From: Telmatactis stephensoni
Lineage: Eukaryota; Cnidaria; Anthozoa; Actiniaria; Isophelliidae
Reading direction: 5' to 3'
Length of the DNA stretch: 64,000 nucleotides
NCBI GenBank assembly: GCA_029948255.1
Contig: JALIZF010001675.1
Location: 301,001 to 365,000 of the forward strand
The translations under genes and the position numbers were made by a program. How positions within the stretch are numbered: the first letter of the stretch is position 1; each line of letters opens with the position of its first letter. This document shows positions 33,440-45,600 of this stretch, piece after piece. The notes under the pieces were generated by a model. That model saw only the letters and a program-made list of their open reading frames with translations, was not told where the DNA came from and did not search any database.

Positions 33440-36400
33440 TCAAGGTAGCTGGAGATCCACAGTAAAAAGTGCAACAATTTCCTTGTCTGTAACAAGCTGA
33501 AACAAAATAAAACAATTATGTACCAGTGATTTCTAAAACTGATTTTTTGGGGGTGAAGAACTCAAAGTTGTTGAAATGCTTTCAGATTTCAAGGAAGATG
33601 ACCTTTGGTAAGTAATGCCTAGTTCAAACATTGGATCTCACATTCAATGCAAATGAGATGATAATAGGCATTTTGAATCAACACTTACTGATCACATGGT
33701 ACAAAATTTGGTATTCTGGTAGTCAAAGGAATGGAACAGCCTCAAAAACAAAAGGATTCCAACCATTCAAGCTTGACTCGTCTTTGTTTTAAATTGCATT
33801 AGTGTGCATTTTGTCCACCAGAATAACAGATTTTGTAGCATGTGACCAGTTGATGCAAAAGGCCTACTGTCAGAGTAGAAACAAACAATCAGCTGACTAA
33901 TTTGCACTGAATTTAGCACATGTGAGATGCAATGTTTCAACTGGGCTTTAGAATATGATGCTTTTAATTATTGTTCTCCAGCTGTGTCTTTTGCAGCCCT
34001 TTTAGTCAATCCCATGTTTAGTGCTGTCATGCTGCAACATTACATCATGGAACATTGTGGAGCATTGCACTGCATGAAAACACTTAAAAACAGCTGTGAA
34101 GGAGAACATTTTTTTTACTTACATTGAGAAAATCATCATACGATAGGCCTCTTTTGTTACTGCCATTGTTATTAACTGTTGTCATGACGATATGGAGTAT
34201 ATGGTCATCAGAGAAGGTTGGTCCAAGTAACATTCTATAAAAACTGAATAACTCATCATAGCTTATGTAACCATCTCCATCAGTGTCTAGAACTTTGAAT
34301 GCAACTGAAAAAGTAATGATTAGGGTTGTTAGGGAGAGTACAGTATTTATAGCCCTATTTCAAAATTACGCGACCTAGTGGCGATGGCTTGTCTGGATTT
34401 TAAGCTTCTGTTAATCAAATAAATTATTGTAATGACTAGAATTTGTAAAATTTTAGCTTTCTAAATTCAGAAACAATTTAACAAACTTGAATTTATTGAC
34501 AGAACATTTAGTGTTTTTCAACTTTTGATGTAAATTTAAGCTTGCTTCAGGGAAAACGAATAGTCGGAGATTTGATTGACAGTACTCAAAACACTGAAAA
34601 AGCCATTCAAGTGTTGTCTGCAAAGGTTGCATAATTTTGAAAATAGGTGTAATCTGTAGTTCAGTGCATCCCTGTTTTAGTCTGAGTGATGTGTCCAACC
34701 ATATATAGCCGGCCAATTATCTTCTTTACAAGTTAAGAGCTAAGCATAGAGAATCCTGTTGATTAGGACTATTCACTACATCCCTCCAAATTTAGCCCTC
34801 CTTTAAGGTTTTGTGACACTTATCAATAATTGACAATTATCGTTATGACAAGTGCCCACACAGGACTACCTCCTCCCCTCCTTATATCCAACCTTTCAAT
34901 AAATTATTATTATTCAGAAACATCATAATGAATTTATATCATCTTCAACATCTTACATTCTTTTCTCTTTTCCAATGAAGTCCTTGAACTTAACAATGAA
35001 AATAGTTTGACAAAGTCATTTGGAGTCATGCACTTCGTCTGTGGGTCTAAGAAAAGTTCCCCAATTTTTTCCATGATTGGATTGGATGAAACCTCTGGGA
35101 CATCAAGCAAAGCTTGCAGTGAAATGCGTTCAGTGTTCTCTGGATCATAGTAACTGTAGCGTTTCAAGATTCTAGTTATTTCTTTGGAGGTGACTATAAT
35201 TTAAATAAAGAAAGGAACTATCATATCTGGTTTTAATTATCATGCAGGCACTGTACTTACATTATTAAAGTAAAAAAAGCAAAAAAAGTTAAAATAGCTT
35301 TGTTGAAAATCTTTAAAGGGGGATACTAGCATCAAAATCATCCAAATATATCTTATTCAGCTCTTAAAAATCTTCATTGAAACTAAACTGAAAGTACCCT
35401 GGGTGCCAGAGCGATTTCCCCCCCCCCCCCCCCCCCCCGAGCGAAAAAAAATTTTTTCGCTCGGGGAAAAAAAAAAAAATCGCTCTGGCACCCAGGGTAA
35501 ACTGAAAGACTCTCAAAGAGCCATTTGATAACTGGTGAGTTTGTTTTCTGAAAATTCTCATGGGAAGTATTTAAATTTAATAGATTTTTATGAATCTTTA
35601 GAGGTGTCAGTGATGTCATACACTCAACCCAAGCATATATTTCTTTGTAAATTGTAATTAAAATATCTTGAGCAGTGTAATTATTCTGGCCAGAAAATAA
35701 GTCCTTTAAGCCTAAAACAAATGTAGGAAAACTCCGCACAAACTTTTAGTGTAAAAGAAATGAAATACTGTAGTTTAAGATACCAGACATAAAGAAATAT
35801 ATGGAGCTCAATGTTTAGGCTGAGTGTATGATGTCAAGCAAAATTTTATGGTTTAGATGCTAAGTCCCCCTTTAATCTTTGAGAAGAATATCTCCCACTG
35901 CATCAGATCTAATTGCCCCCTGAGAAATTCTCTTTCTCTGAATGGACATTGTTTTGTTCTTTTTATTCAAATTTATTGATTACTCCCTGTGAATTTTTTT
36001 TAAAGGAATAGTTCAAAATAATATTAATAATATTCTAGTTTTATTAATGGATGTGTATATAGTTCTGAAATCTTCATGCTTACATGTATCTTGTCCAGGT
36101 GCATGTGTAGGTTTTTAGTTTTCAAAAATTAATACCAATGTGAGAAGAACTTAATGTAGAAATAGTTTAGACAAAAATAAAATAAAATATATAAATAAAT
36201 AAAAGAACCCATAAAACTATAAGACAAAGTAAAAAAATAAAAATTTCTAAGAAATATGTATCAGCCAAACAAAGAAGAATGGAGATGTAGAACCTGAAAT
36301 ATTTTCAAATTAAAGTGTAAAAAATGACACCAAAAGTTCTTTTTTTAATTTTGAAATTTTCAATTTCAATTTTTTTCTATACAAATTAAAAATATACTCA

Positions 36401-39400
36401 ATCATTCCAAAAGAGCCTTAAATCAGTTTAAAAACTGACCTCAAACATGACTCAATGATGAGATATGACAGCTAAAACCAAAAACCAATTTAAAAGGGAT
36501 TTAATGGAAGTCTTTGAGGGATGAAAGGTGTTAGGGATTATATTTAATCAATGAGATGTGTCAGTCAAAAGACAATGCCACTCTGCACCTGTTAACATTT
36601 AAAAGGTTACAAAATTATGGCTAGGCTATATTAAAGTGTGCACTACTCTTTATCATTATTCACGTATAGGAGTAAATTACGACATCAAATTCAAGAGGTA
36701 AGGATATAATAACAATTTTAGATAGTTTTACATAAATGCTTAGCTTACAGTTTGTAGAACTTTCTAGTGATTGGATGGATTCTTCGGAGAGAATTGAAGC
36801 ACCAGATCCCTTTTAAATAAATAAACAAAACAAAACAAAACAGGAAAAAAAAGGAGAGATTATTAGCCATGGAAAATTTGAACATATAACAATTACAAAA
36901 TGAACTTCTTACTAGTACTTAGAAAATAAGATACAAATGATCAAGGCACTTTTTCCTAACTTTGTTATTTTAACAGGATTGAATATAATTGTTTCTTGTC
37001 CAGATTATGGCCTTGGCATTAAAGATTACAAAATAATATTAATAATAACTCAACTTTGACTTTGACTTTTAGTGAGAGTGGAACAAAGTTATCCACCCAG
37101 ACTGCAAAGTCATACCCTTGTCCATATGTCAGGACTAATGCTCACGTTTACATGGGGACCCTAAAATGAGTTCAGGATTATATTTTGACTCATTCTTGCT
37201 GGTCAGTGAACCAAAAAAACAGTCCTGAATTTTACACTGTAAAAGCCTACTCTAATTTAGCCAGTGGTTTTTGATGTACTAAATAATAATCCAGCCATGG
37301 CCATGTGTTTCACACTGCTATCAAGTAAGATAATGTTCTATTTCTGAATGACATTGTACCAGTTTGAGATAATTGTGGCCTCATTTAACCACCCTTCCCC
37401 CCCCAAAAAATTATTTACTGGCTTATTAATTATATTTTTGGGCTTCATAGAAAAAAATAATCCACTATCACTTTTGTTCAAAACTATTAATAAGCTCAGT
37501 GTGTTAAATTCTCAAGTTAAGGTAGTCCCCAATCTAAAATAGCCAGCTGAACTAGAAAATTGAGTGCTTGAGGCAGACTACCAGATAGTGTAAATATTGT
37601 CTAAGGAAAGTACTGTTTAGCAAGCAATTGGGACACCTGAAGTGTCAAACAGTCAAGATGAGATATTGTGAGACTACAAGACATTATGCATAATTTTGTA
37701 AGCCCAACTTTCATCCTTTAGCAGTTTGAGACTCTGTGGCCATTGAACCAAATTTGAGGCATTTTCAGAGTAACATTTTTGGAATTATACATACATTTAT
37801 TTAAATATTTTATATGTAAATTCAAGGGTTTTGCTAATTAGCATACTGTAAGAGTCAAAAAATCAATACAATTTGTATTTCTGGAGTTGCAACATTTGAA
37901 ATTATTATGGAGCTTTGCTAATGTTGATTTAAATACATTTTATTTGGTAGTTTAAAAAAAGGAATAAATATTTTTACCAGACATGAGAATTTCAAGATTC
38001 ACACCAAGGCCTAACCAGTGATAAATTAAAAACATCCTGTTAACAAAGAAACTATATAGTAATATACTGTATAGTGCTTGTCACTGTTTAATAACAAACA
38101 AATTGTAATGTTAATGTGCCAACCATTTTCACAATAACATTTCCCAAATTGCTTTGATATTTAGACAGCCAATTGATCTCTGAGTGGCACTCATAAATGA
38201 CTAAGACTTAATATGTAAACATGAGAAGAGCTGCTGATTATTCAGAAAAAGAGTGAATTTTCTAAAGTTAATATATTGTACACTGTATTTCTAAAATGTT
38301 GTTGAGTTCAAAGTAACAAGTGTCAAGCCAAAGACTGAATAATTAGTTCAGTCTGGTAATGTATTTTAGATCAGACATGTTATCAACAGAATATGCTTAC
38401 AAACATGTGAAAATGCTCACATTTTGTAAATAGAGTTTGAAAGAAACAAGTCTGATTTGAATAAATTATCAACACATTTCAATGTACACCTGTAGCCTGT
38501 TCCCTTGAACTAAATGAAATAAGTGCATATACTAACAATGCAGAGGTCTCTTTAGTACATGTATAGGCCTTTTACATCAATCAATCCCATGGTAAAAAGT
38601 CTCCCACTGATACTGGATGGCAAAATGACACACGGGACATCAGAAACAAAGACAAGTCAAGTTTGATATGGGTTGAAATCCTTTTGTTTTGGAGGCTGTC
38701 ACATTCCTTAGCCATCCAGTATGACAATTTTTGTACCATAATAATAATAATAATAATAATACACTTATTACGCGCTTATCCATTTCTGCTCTAAGCGCAA
38801 AATAATAAAATAAAAATAATAAAAAGTAAATAAAATAAAAAATAACTATGTGAATTATATTAATTAAGTTCCAAGTTAAATGCAGACTTGAATAAGTAAG
38901 TCTTCAAAGCTGACTTGAAGGATGAAAGGGATGATTCTGATCTTATGGAGGGAGGAAGGGCATTCCACAGTTCAGGACCACACACAGAGAATGTACGATG
39001 ACCATATGACTTTAAGCGAAATTGGCCACGATTAAGTTGAATAGAAGATGAGGATCGAAGGTTTCTTGATGGCTTGTAACGAGAAATCAAGTCGGAGATG
39101 TAAGATGGAGCCAGGTCATTGAGTGATTTAAATGTGATGAGTAGAATCTTGAACTTGATATGATCAGCAACAGGAAGCCAATGTAACTGAATCAAGGTAG
39201 GCGTGATATGGCAGTGTTTACGAGAACAAGTAATTACACGAGCAGCAGCATTTTGGACTGACTGTAGTTTAGATAGAAGATGATTGGGAAGGCCAAATAG
39301 GAGGCAGTTGAAGTGATCTATCTTGGAAGTTACAAAAGCATGGACCAGTCTCTCGGTTGTTTGAAGGGATAAGTATTTTCTGATTTTAGCAATGTTGCGA

Positions 39401-41064
39401 AGATGGTAAAAGGCAGATTTACATATGGATTTAACATGAGGTACCATTGACATAGTAGAATCAAAGATGACACCAATGTTGCGTGCTGTAGTAGAGGGCT
39501 TTATAACGTCATCACCAAAACACAGATCAGGGAAGGAATCTTGTGGGCTATGTTTTGAGTACAGGAAAAGAAGCTCAGTTTTGTCTTTGTTAAGTTTTAA
39601 TTTGTTAATCGTCATCCATGAATCAATGTCAGACAGGCAATTTGAAATCAAAGTCATGGAGCGATTCATATCTTGATCATCATTACAATTGAAAGGAATA
39701 TAAAGTTGAGTATCATCAGCATAGAAGTGGAAGGACATATTGTGAAGACGTAGAATATCAGCCACAGGAGAGGTATATAACAAATATAGGATGGGACCTA
39801 GAACTGAACCTTGAGGAACGCCACAGTCCAACTCAAGGGGTTTAGATGAACCCTCATCCAGAGAAACAAATTGAGTGCGGTTAGACAGATATGATTTAAA
39901 CCACATGAGAGCTTTTCCACAAATTCCAAATTTACTATTAAGGCAATTTAGTAAGATCTCATGATCTACGGTGTCGAAGGCAGCAGAGAGATCGAGTAGG
40001 AGTAGCGCAATGCATTTGCGATTATCAATTGCCAGTAGGATATCATTCTGAACTCTTAGCAGGGCAGTTTCACAACTGTGGAATGTTTTGTAAGCAGACT
40101 GAAAGGGTTCATGAAGATCGTTTGTTGTTAAGTAAAAGTTAAGACGTTCTGCAACTGTTTTTCCAATTATTTTGGAAATGGCTTTGAGATTTGAAATAGG
40201 CCGGTAATTTCCAAGGACTTCGTGATCAAGCAATGATTTCTTTAGAAGAGGTTTTAAGACAGCAATCTTCATCGAAGACGGAACAAAACCATTTGCAAGA
40301 GACAGATTTACAATTTTACAAATGACAGGTAACAGAGTACCAAAATTGCTAACAAGGAGACGTGCAGGAAGAGAATCAAGGCAACAGGATTTAGATGACA
40401 GTTTTCTTGCAATTTTAGAGAGTTCTTCACATGTAGCAGGAGAGAAGGTATCTAGTTGACAATTAATTGCTGGCTTACCAGTTATTACCAGTTAATGCAA
40501 AATTAGGCCTATTGCACCATGTTTTGCTTTACTAAGTAAAAGTAAAATGCATGAAATTGAATTTCATATTTCAGTGAAAAATCGATATTCACCAATTTTT
40601 TAAGAACTATTCAAATCTTTCAGTTGCTATGGCAATTTAAAACTGAAGAAAAAATTCTATTGTTGATCTTTATTCATTGTTTGCATGGTATCTAGCTGAT
40701 GAAAGTTTTCTGGATATATTTTAGATAAAATACTTTATACTCAGATAAAATACTCAGATAAGGGGTGGAAAATAATCGACAAGAGAATTTGTGAGGCATT
40801 CTCTATGTTGTGCCACTAGTTTATATAAGCTTATTTAAGCTTACCGACTTAAGCATTTCTGGATATCATTTATCTTTGATTTGTAAAATTTTCTTTGAAA
40901 CTTAAATTCTAAAAGATTCTCTAAAACATTGCGTTCTTAAACAATAGTACAGTGTCATGAATTCAAGAGAATTGCTATTTTAATAAAGATTATTCACTTC
41001 AAAAGTGTTGTGCAGGCCTTTGATATTAAGGCGCCATTTTAAAATCACCGGTAAAACTTACCAT
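33440..41064 (-). CDS. Calcineurin-B / CHP-like EF-hand protein
   Basis: Minus-strand exons 41064-41062 (ATG only, inferred), 36809-36749, 35193-34957, 34304-34123 and 33496-33440 join in phase to 179 residues. CHP1 has 195 and calcineurin B 170. The start reads MGSGAS, an N-myristoylation pattern as in both families. [16 protein letters not shown] matches the first helix block. Two degenerate hands follow, then [20 protein letters not shown], whose loop (residues 107-118, [12 protein letters not shown]) has canonical Ca2+ ligands. The fourth hand ([15 protein letters not shown]) lacks the usual acidic ligands. The short tail ends VDLQLP. Likely role: Ca2+-dependent regulatory subunit at a membrane; the partner (calcineurin A, a Na+/H+ exchanger or another) cannot be told. 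The first exon is the weakest part: it rests on ATG directly followed by GTAAGT and on the myristoylation match. Intron 1 holds a CR1-like LINE. Confidence 0.75.
35390..35510. mobile_element. Hairpin MITE with CCCTGGGTGCCAGAGCG ends
   Basis: TACCCTGGGTGCCAGAGCGA and its complement flank an oligo-C run of about 22 and a GAGCGAAAAAAAATTTTTTCGCTC centre. It lies in the intron just upstream of the third EF-hand-gene exon. The target duplication is unclear. Confidence 0.65.
38738..40485 (-). mobile_element. CR1/L2-like LINE, 5'-truncated, RT domain nearly intact
   Basis: The minus-strand frame from about 40480 to 38860 is open without a stop and encodes a non-LTR reverse transcriptase: [55 protein letters not shown], the catalytic FYADDTQLY (residues 184-187 counted from the first Met at 40272) and the C-terminal region ending in WNALPPSIR. 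The endonuclease is missing. The 3' end has a GCGCTTATCC...TAAGCGC hairpin and a tail of AATAAT repeats, as in CR1-like LINEs. An open RT suggests a fairly recent insertion. It is inside intron 1 of the EF-hand gene, in the same orientation. Confidence 0.88.
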
Positions 41065-42600
41065 CACATCATGTATCGTGGGCTTTTAACGCATTTTGAA
41101 AAGTATGAAAATCTTACGTGTTGAATATAAGGGACATTTCTGTGACTTGGAAGAAAATGTAGACAAAATTTGCAGAATTTTTGGGGCTTTTCTTTGTTGT
41201 GGAGATCTTGACAAGCACGAGACGTGACACATACATTTCATCGTAGTTCTTGTATCCAATCAGAAATCACTTTAGAATCAACCAATCATGGTACGTTTTT
41301 TTAATTGGTTTGGTTTAAGCGAGGACCTGAGCAATTTTCTTTGCGAATCGCTTGTTCATTTTATTGTTACTGTTATTTTACAATGCCGATTGAAAAAAAG
41401 TATTGTTGAAGTTTTGGATTATGAAGACATAAGACCACCTGTATACGTCGGCATTTTTCAAAGAGGAGTGTGAGATTTATAACCGGTCCAATATTTAATA
41501 CTGTAGGGTGCTTTGAATTACAGATACTGTCTACGGTAGAGTTGTTATTTATCAATTTATTTATTCATTTAAATAAGGACTCTTCAGTAGTCAACTGAGA
41601 GTATTTGAAATTCGCAAGTGATAATTGAATGAGTAACCCTACGTGGATCGGACCAGTCAATTTCACATTCCTCTTTGAAAAATGCCGACTTTAATGCAGG
41701 TGTTCAGAATTTTACCAAAATCGTTTAAAACTAATTTTTAGCATTAGTTGACTAATAAGGCTTCATAACTATAAAGCTAATGGCGCTTGCTTAGCGAAAA
41801 AATGGGTTGCGTGAGAGAGAATTTGAAACCAGACCGGACATATTACGTGCGTTACTAATGGCTTTCTATTCTAATAGTTACGTAAATATAGTGATATAAA
41901 AGGCAAGCCATATGTTTCAAATGCACGATATTCATTCATTATACAACACGCTTGCGGTATCGATTCAAATTTACTTGCTGACCAATTTGGGAGTCACTGC
42001 GATGGCCAGACAATACATATTCTTCATCGATGTACAAAAATATTAAAGCCAACGTGATTGGCCACTAGGTGTGAACCCTTTCATTGGAGTTGACAAGTGA
42101 AGTTTGACTAGTCTAGACATCCATTCCTCAGCTCGATAATTTGAATTGGAAACTTGGTGTTTTGGGGGTCCTGATCTGGTCCAATTTCGGCGCATTTAGA
42201 GCTGAGCGATATCAACAAGCGAAAAACAGTGCGGGACGAGCCTTAAACAAAGTACATAGCAACGCGAAGTAGGCTGTCTGCATAAAGTTTGATTATCGCC
42301 TGGGAAGGCTGTCTAGTTTTGACTTTTAGCACCTTTGCTCAGACGGAATAATTTACTTTGAAGTTCGTCGTCACGGTCGCCATTTTACAGTGCCTGGACA
42401 ACTTTGTACCCACCACAAAAACCAGCACTCAATTGGCTTCCCCCGTGCATGTAAATGGCTTTTCATTCACGAATTGGTTTCCAATCAATTTCTTCCGTGA
42501 CAGGATCGTGGCTCATTAATTCTTTAGTTCTAAATGGGCTCCGCTTTTTTCTTGTTCCAGATCGACAGAAACCACTCAACAACAACATTCACTTGTGGAA
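41065..42600. promoter_or_regulatory. Region between divergent EF-hand and ripply genes
   Basis: About 1.5 kb lies between the inferred EF-hand ATG (minus) and the ripply ATG (plus), so both promoters should be here. No TATA box or known operator is certain. TTCAAAGAGG- and AAAATGCCGA-like words repeat near 41380-41470 and 41670-41690. Confidence 0.4.
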
Positions 42601-45600
42601 ATGAATCATTGTGGAAATTTTCCCGCTGAAACTAGGTAGGTCGAAGCGTGTCAACCGAAAGCAATTCAGAAACTGAAACAGCTGAATGGTTTCGCATGTC
42701 TTGTGAAATTCAACATTCGCTGTTTGGCTGTGTAAACATGGGCTACGTTTATCGAGGCGTAGCGTGTGCAAATCGTTGGAAATAATTTATGCTGTACACG
42801 AATGCGGTTCAATATTTCTTGTATCGGACTTACAAGTTATTTAAGAGCTGCTATCTAATCCCGTTAGAGAAACAATCAAACCGGGTTTTCATAAATATCT
42901 ATCTCCCGCAATTATCAACTCAAAACCCCGATGTGTACTTATAGATGCTGGTAGGTCGCTTATCGTTGATTTTTTTCATTGCATTCAAAACCCTTTCCAT
43001 ATGTTTCGAAAATTAACTTTGTCTTTTTTTAAAGTTCGAAAATCTGGCGTCCTTGGGTCGAGACAACGACCGAAAAAGATACCAAGAAACTCAACAGATC
43101 TCACGTAAGTAGGCTCAAAACTTTGTTTTATTTTTTCTCTACATATCCTCTTTTAGATAAAATATAGTTCTCAATATAGACTATAGTAATAAGTTTTTAT
43201 CGCCACCAAAAAGAAACCCTTCAGGTTGAGCTTAGAATCTATCCCAATAGATAAAGATATTATTGCAAAAACTAATCCCGGTCAGTCGGTGTTCTATTTT
43301 ATTTTCCTTGTACTTTATGAATTTTGTCTTTAAACTTTGAGTTACCTAAAGCCTATGACACAACCCTTTGACACATGTTACTTCGTATTTACTAAAAGTC
43401 AACTAATTTGACCTAAATGCTTATTTCTTAGTTGTTTTTAAGGTGTCAGAATACATGTTCTTCTTGTTCGAAATTGCGTGCGAGAGCCGCCTTGCTTTTT
43501 GTTGTTCAACTCGTTGTTCAATTAGCTTTAACAACATTTACGTGTTTGGTCGCGAAAAGTAGTAAATTCAAGACAAATTAGAGCAGAGAAATATCATCAA
43601 AACTTGGTTGGAGTTTGGGAAGACTTATGAAATATCAATCTTTAAGATTTAGGTTGGGTTGTTTTGGAAAAAGCAAATTACTGGACGTGGTTCTTCCCGC
43701 CTGATTCTGTCAACCAGCGTTTTCTTTTGTCATGAAATTTGCAGGGTTTTTTTCTTTTTTCACACTTTGATAATGCGTTTTAATTCTTTAACTCAGTTCT
43801 TTAGTCTAAGTTTTCTATTTTTATCTTCCTTAGTGATTTTCAATATATTTCAAATGTGTTATTTGTTTTACATCCCGTAATTTGAGCGACCCATCGACTG
43901 AGTCGGCTTTCCCCTCGCAATGAGAGAAAAAATTGTTGGCTCTCTTTTTCAACCAGGCTACATTTCATCTTTCTTCGACGCAAAGTGGCCATACTTTAAA
44001 GAAATATTGAAAGATAAATTTGTATTTGTATATGTAAAAGACGCGAATTGCTGAGAACAAAGGCTTCTGTGGGTCCAAGTATAACTAAATAAACTCATGC
44101 TCCAAAAATGTTTGATTTCAGTTGAGAAAAATTCAAACAAAAACCACTTGAAAAACCTGTCATTTTACGTTAAAATGGCTGGCCACCAATACTGAATCCA
44201 TTCAACTGTGATGATTCGTTATGGCCTGAGCGACTGAGTTCACAAAGTTAGAAGTGCATCGCTTATTCATTTATTAAAAGCTAAAACTAGTGTCGAAAGA
44301 ATCGAGAAGTGAAATTCTACTGAATTCAGACGACAGTAAAAACGAATTTGTGCTCAAGATTTCCCCTTTTATGGGTTGATAAGTAAATTAGATAATTCGA
44401 GGAATTGAAGAAGTCAGCAGTTTGGAAATTTGATTTTTCGTTTTCAAGAGAAATGCTTATTCCCTGCCGCAGCTGATCGGGCGTCAACCATAAATCAGCT
44501 CAAATTCGTCTTCTTAAATATTATCCCTAGTTTTTATATCAATACAGGTTTCTCTTAATATTTTATTTTTTGATATTTCGTCTTCTAAGTCCTTGTAAAG
44601 CCATACAAAGGCAACGTAGTTTCTTTGTATGGTTTCATTTCCAAGGAAAGTGTTTTCACTGAAAGCGATTTTGTTTGTCAAAATAATAACTCTAAAAATT
44701 GAGTGCTTAATTCTACTATCAATGGACAGTGGACTTCCCAGATTTGAGATATTTTTCCTTGTCGGCAGCCCAAATGAAGATTCTTCAAAAATGAAGGTTT
44801 GTCCCGCAAAGAAATTTCAATTAAAGTGCTGCCTTTTTTTTTTTTTCCTTGAAAAATTTCACTTTAATTTCGCCTGGTAATTCAAACAGGAAGCGACCAG
44901 GGCGGCACAATTCGCATTTTAAAAGGAAAAGCCGAAAGCTTCTTAAAAAATGATTTACGAGGAAATTTTAAGAGCATTAAGTCCGGAACTGATGTTGCAT
45001 TTCCCAGATTTAATGATCAAGAAAATAAATGTACTATTTTGAAAAACATAACAAGCGAAGAAACGAAGTTTTCACTTTGAAAACATGTCTTTTGGTAGGC
45101 AAAAAAGGACCAGAGCCGCTTGGAATATAAGATCGGCGAGGCTAGCTATAGTTAATCACCTCCTATTCGATCGACTCCCATCCAACTGGATATCTAAATC
45201 CACGCCTTTGTTAGTGAAACAGAAAATAAGAGGGTTTTTAAAAGCTTTGAGCTTTTTGTCGTTTCTACTTAAGAGCAATCTGGAAAGTTCGATATTGATA
45301 AGCCGGTGAAGTCTAAAGCTTTCCTCTATGCCGTAAAACAAAATCTTTAGTTTTTATAATATAAAAAAAGTTATTTGAAATTGGACTTTGTTGAGCTTTC
45401 TGAGAACAGAGTTTTGCCGGGCTGGTGGCTTTATTACAAAGAACATGAATCAATTTTCTTTACATTTTGGCTTGTTTTAATGAATCACTATCTATTGTTA
45501 TCGGTGCTTGCCAACCTTCTGAACACGTTGTTCACCGTATATTGGTTTCTGAGTGCGTGCATCGTGATTTCCATCGAAGCTGTTTTGAGTAAACATTATC

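Noticed and set aside
42392..42405. AAAATGGCGACC on the minus strand as first exon of the EF-hand gene
   Set aside because: It has a donor nearby, but the resulting peptide does not give the expected Met-Gly start; the 41064 ATG fits better.
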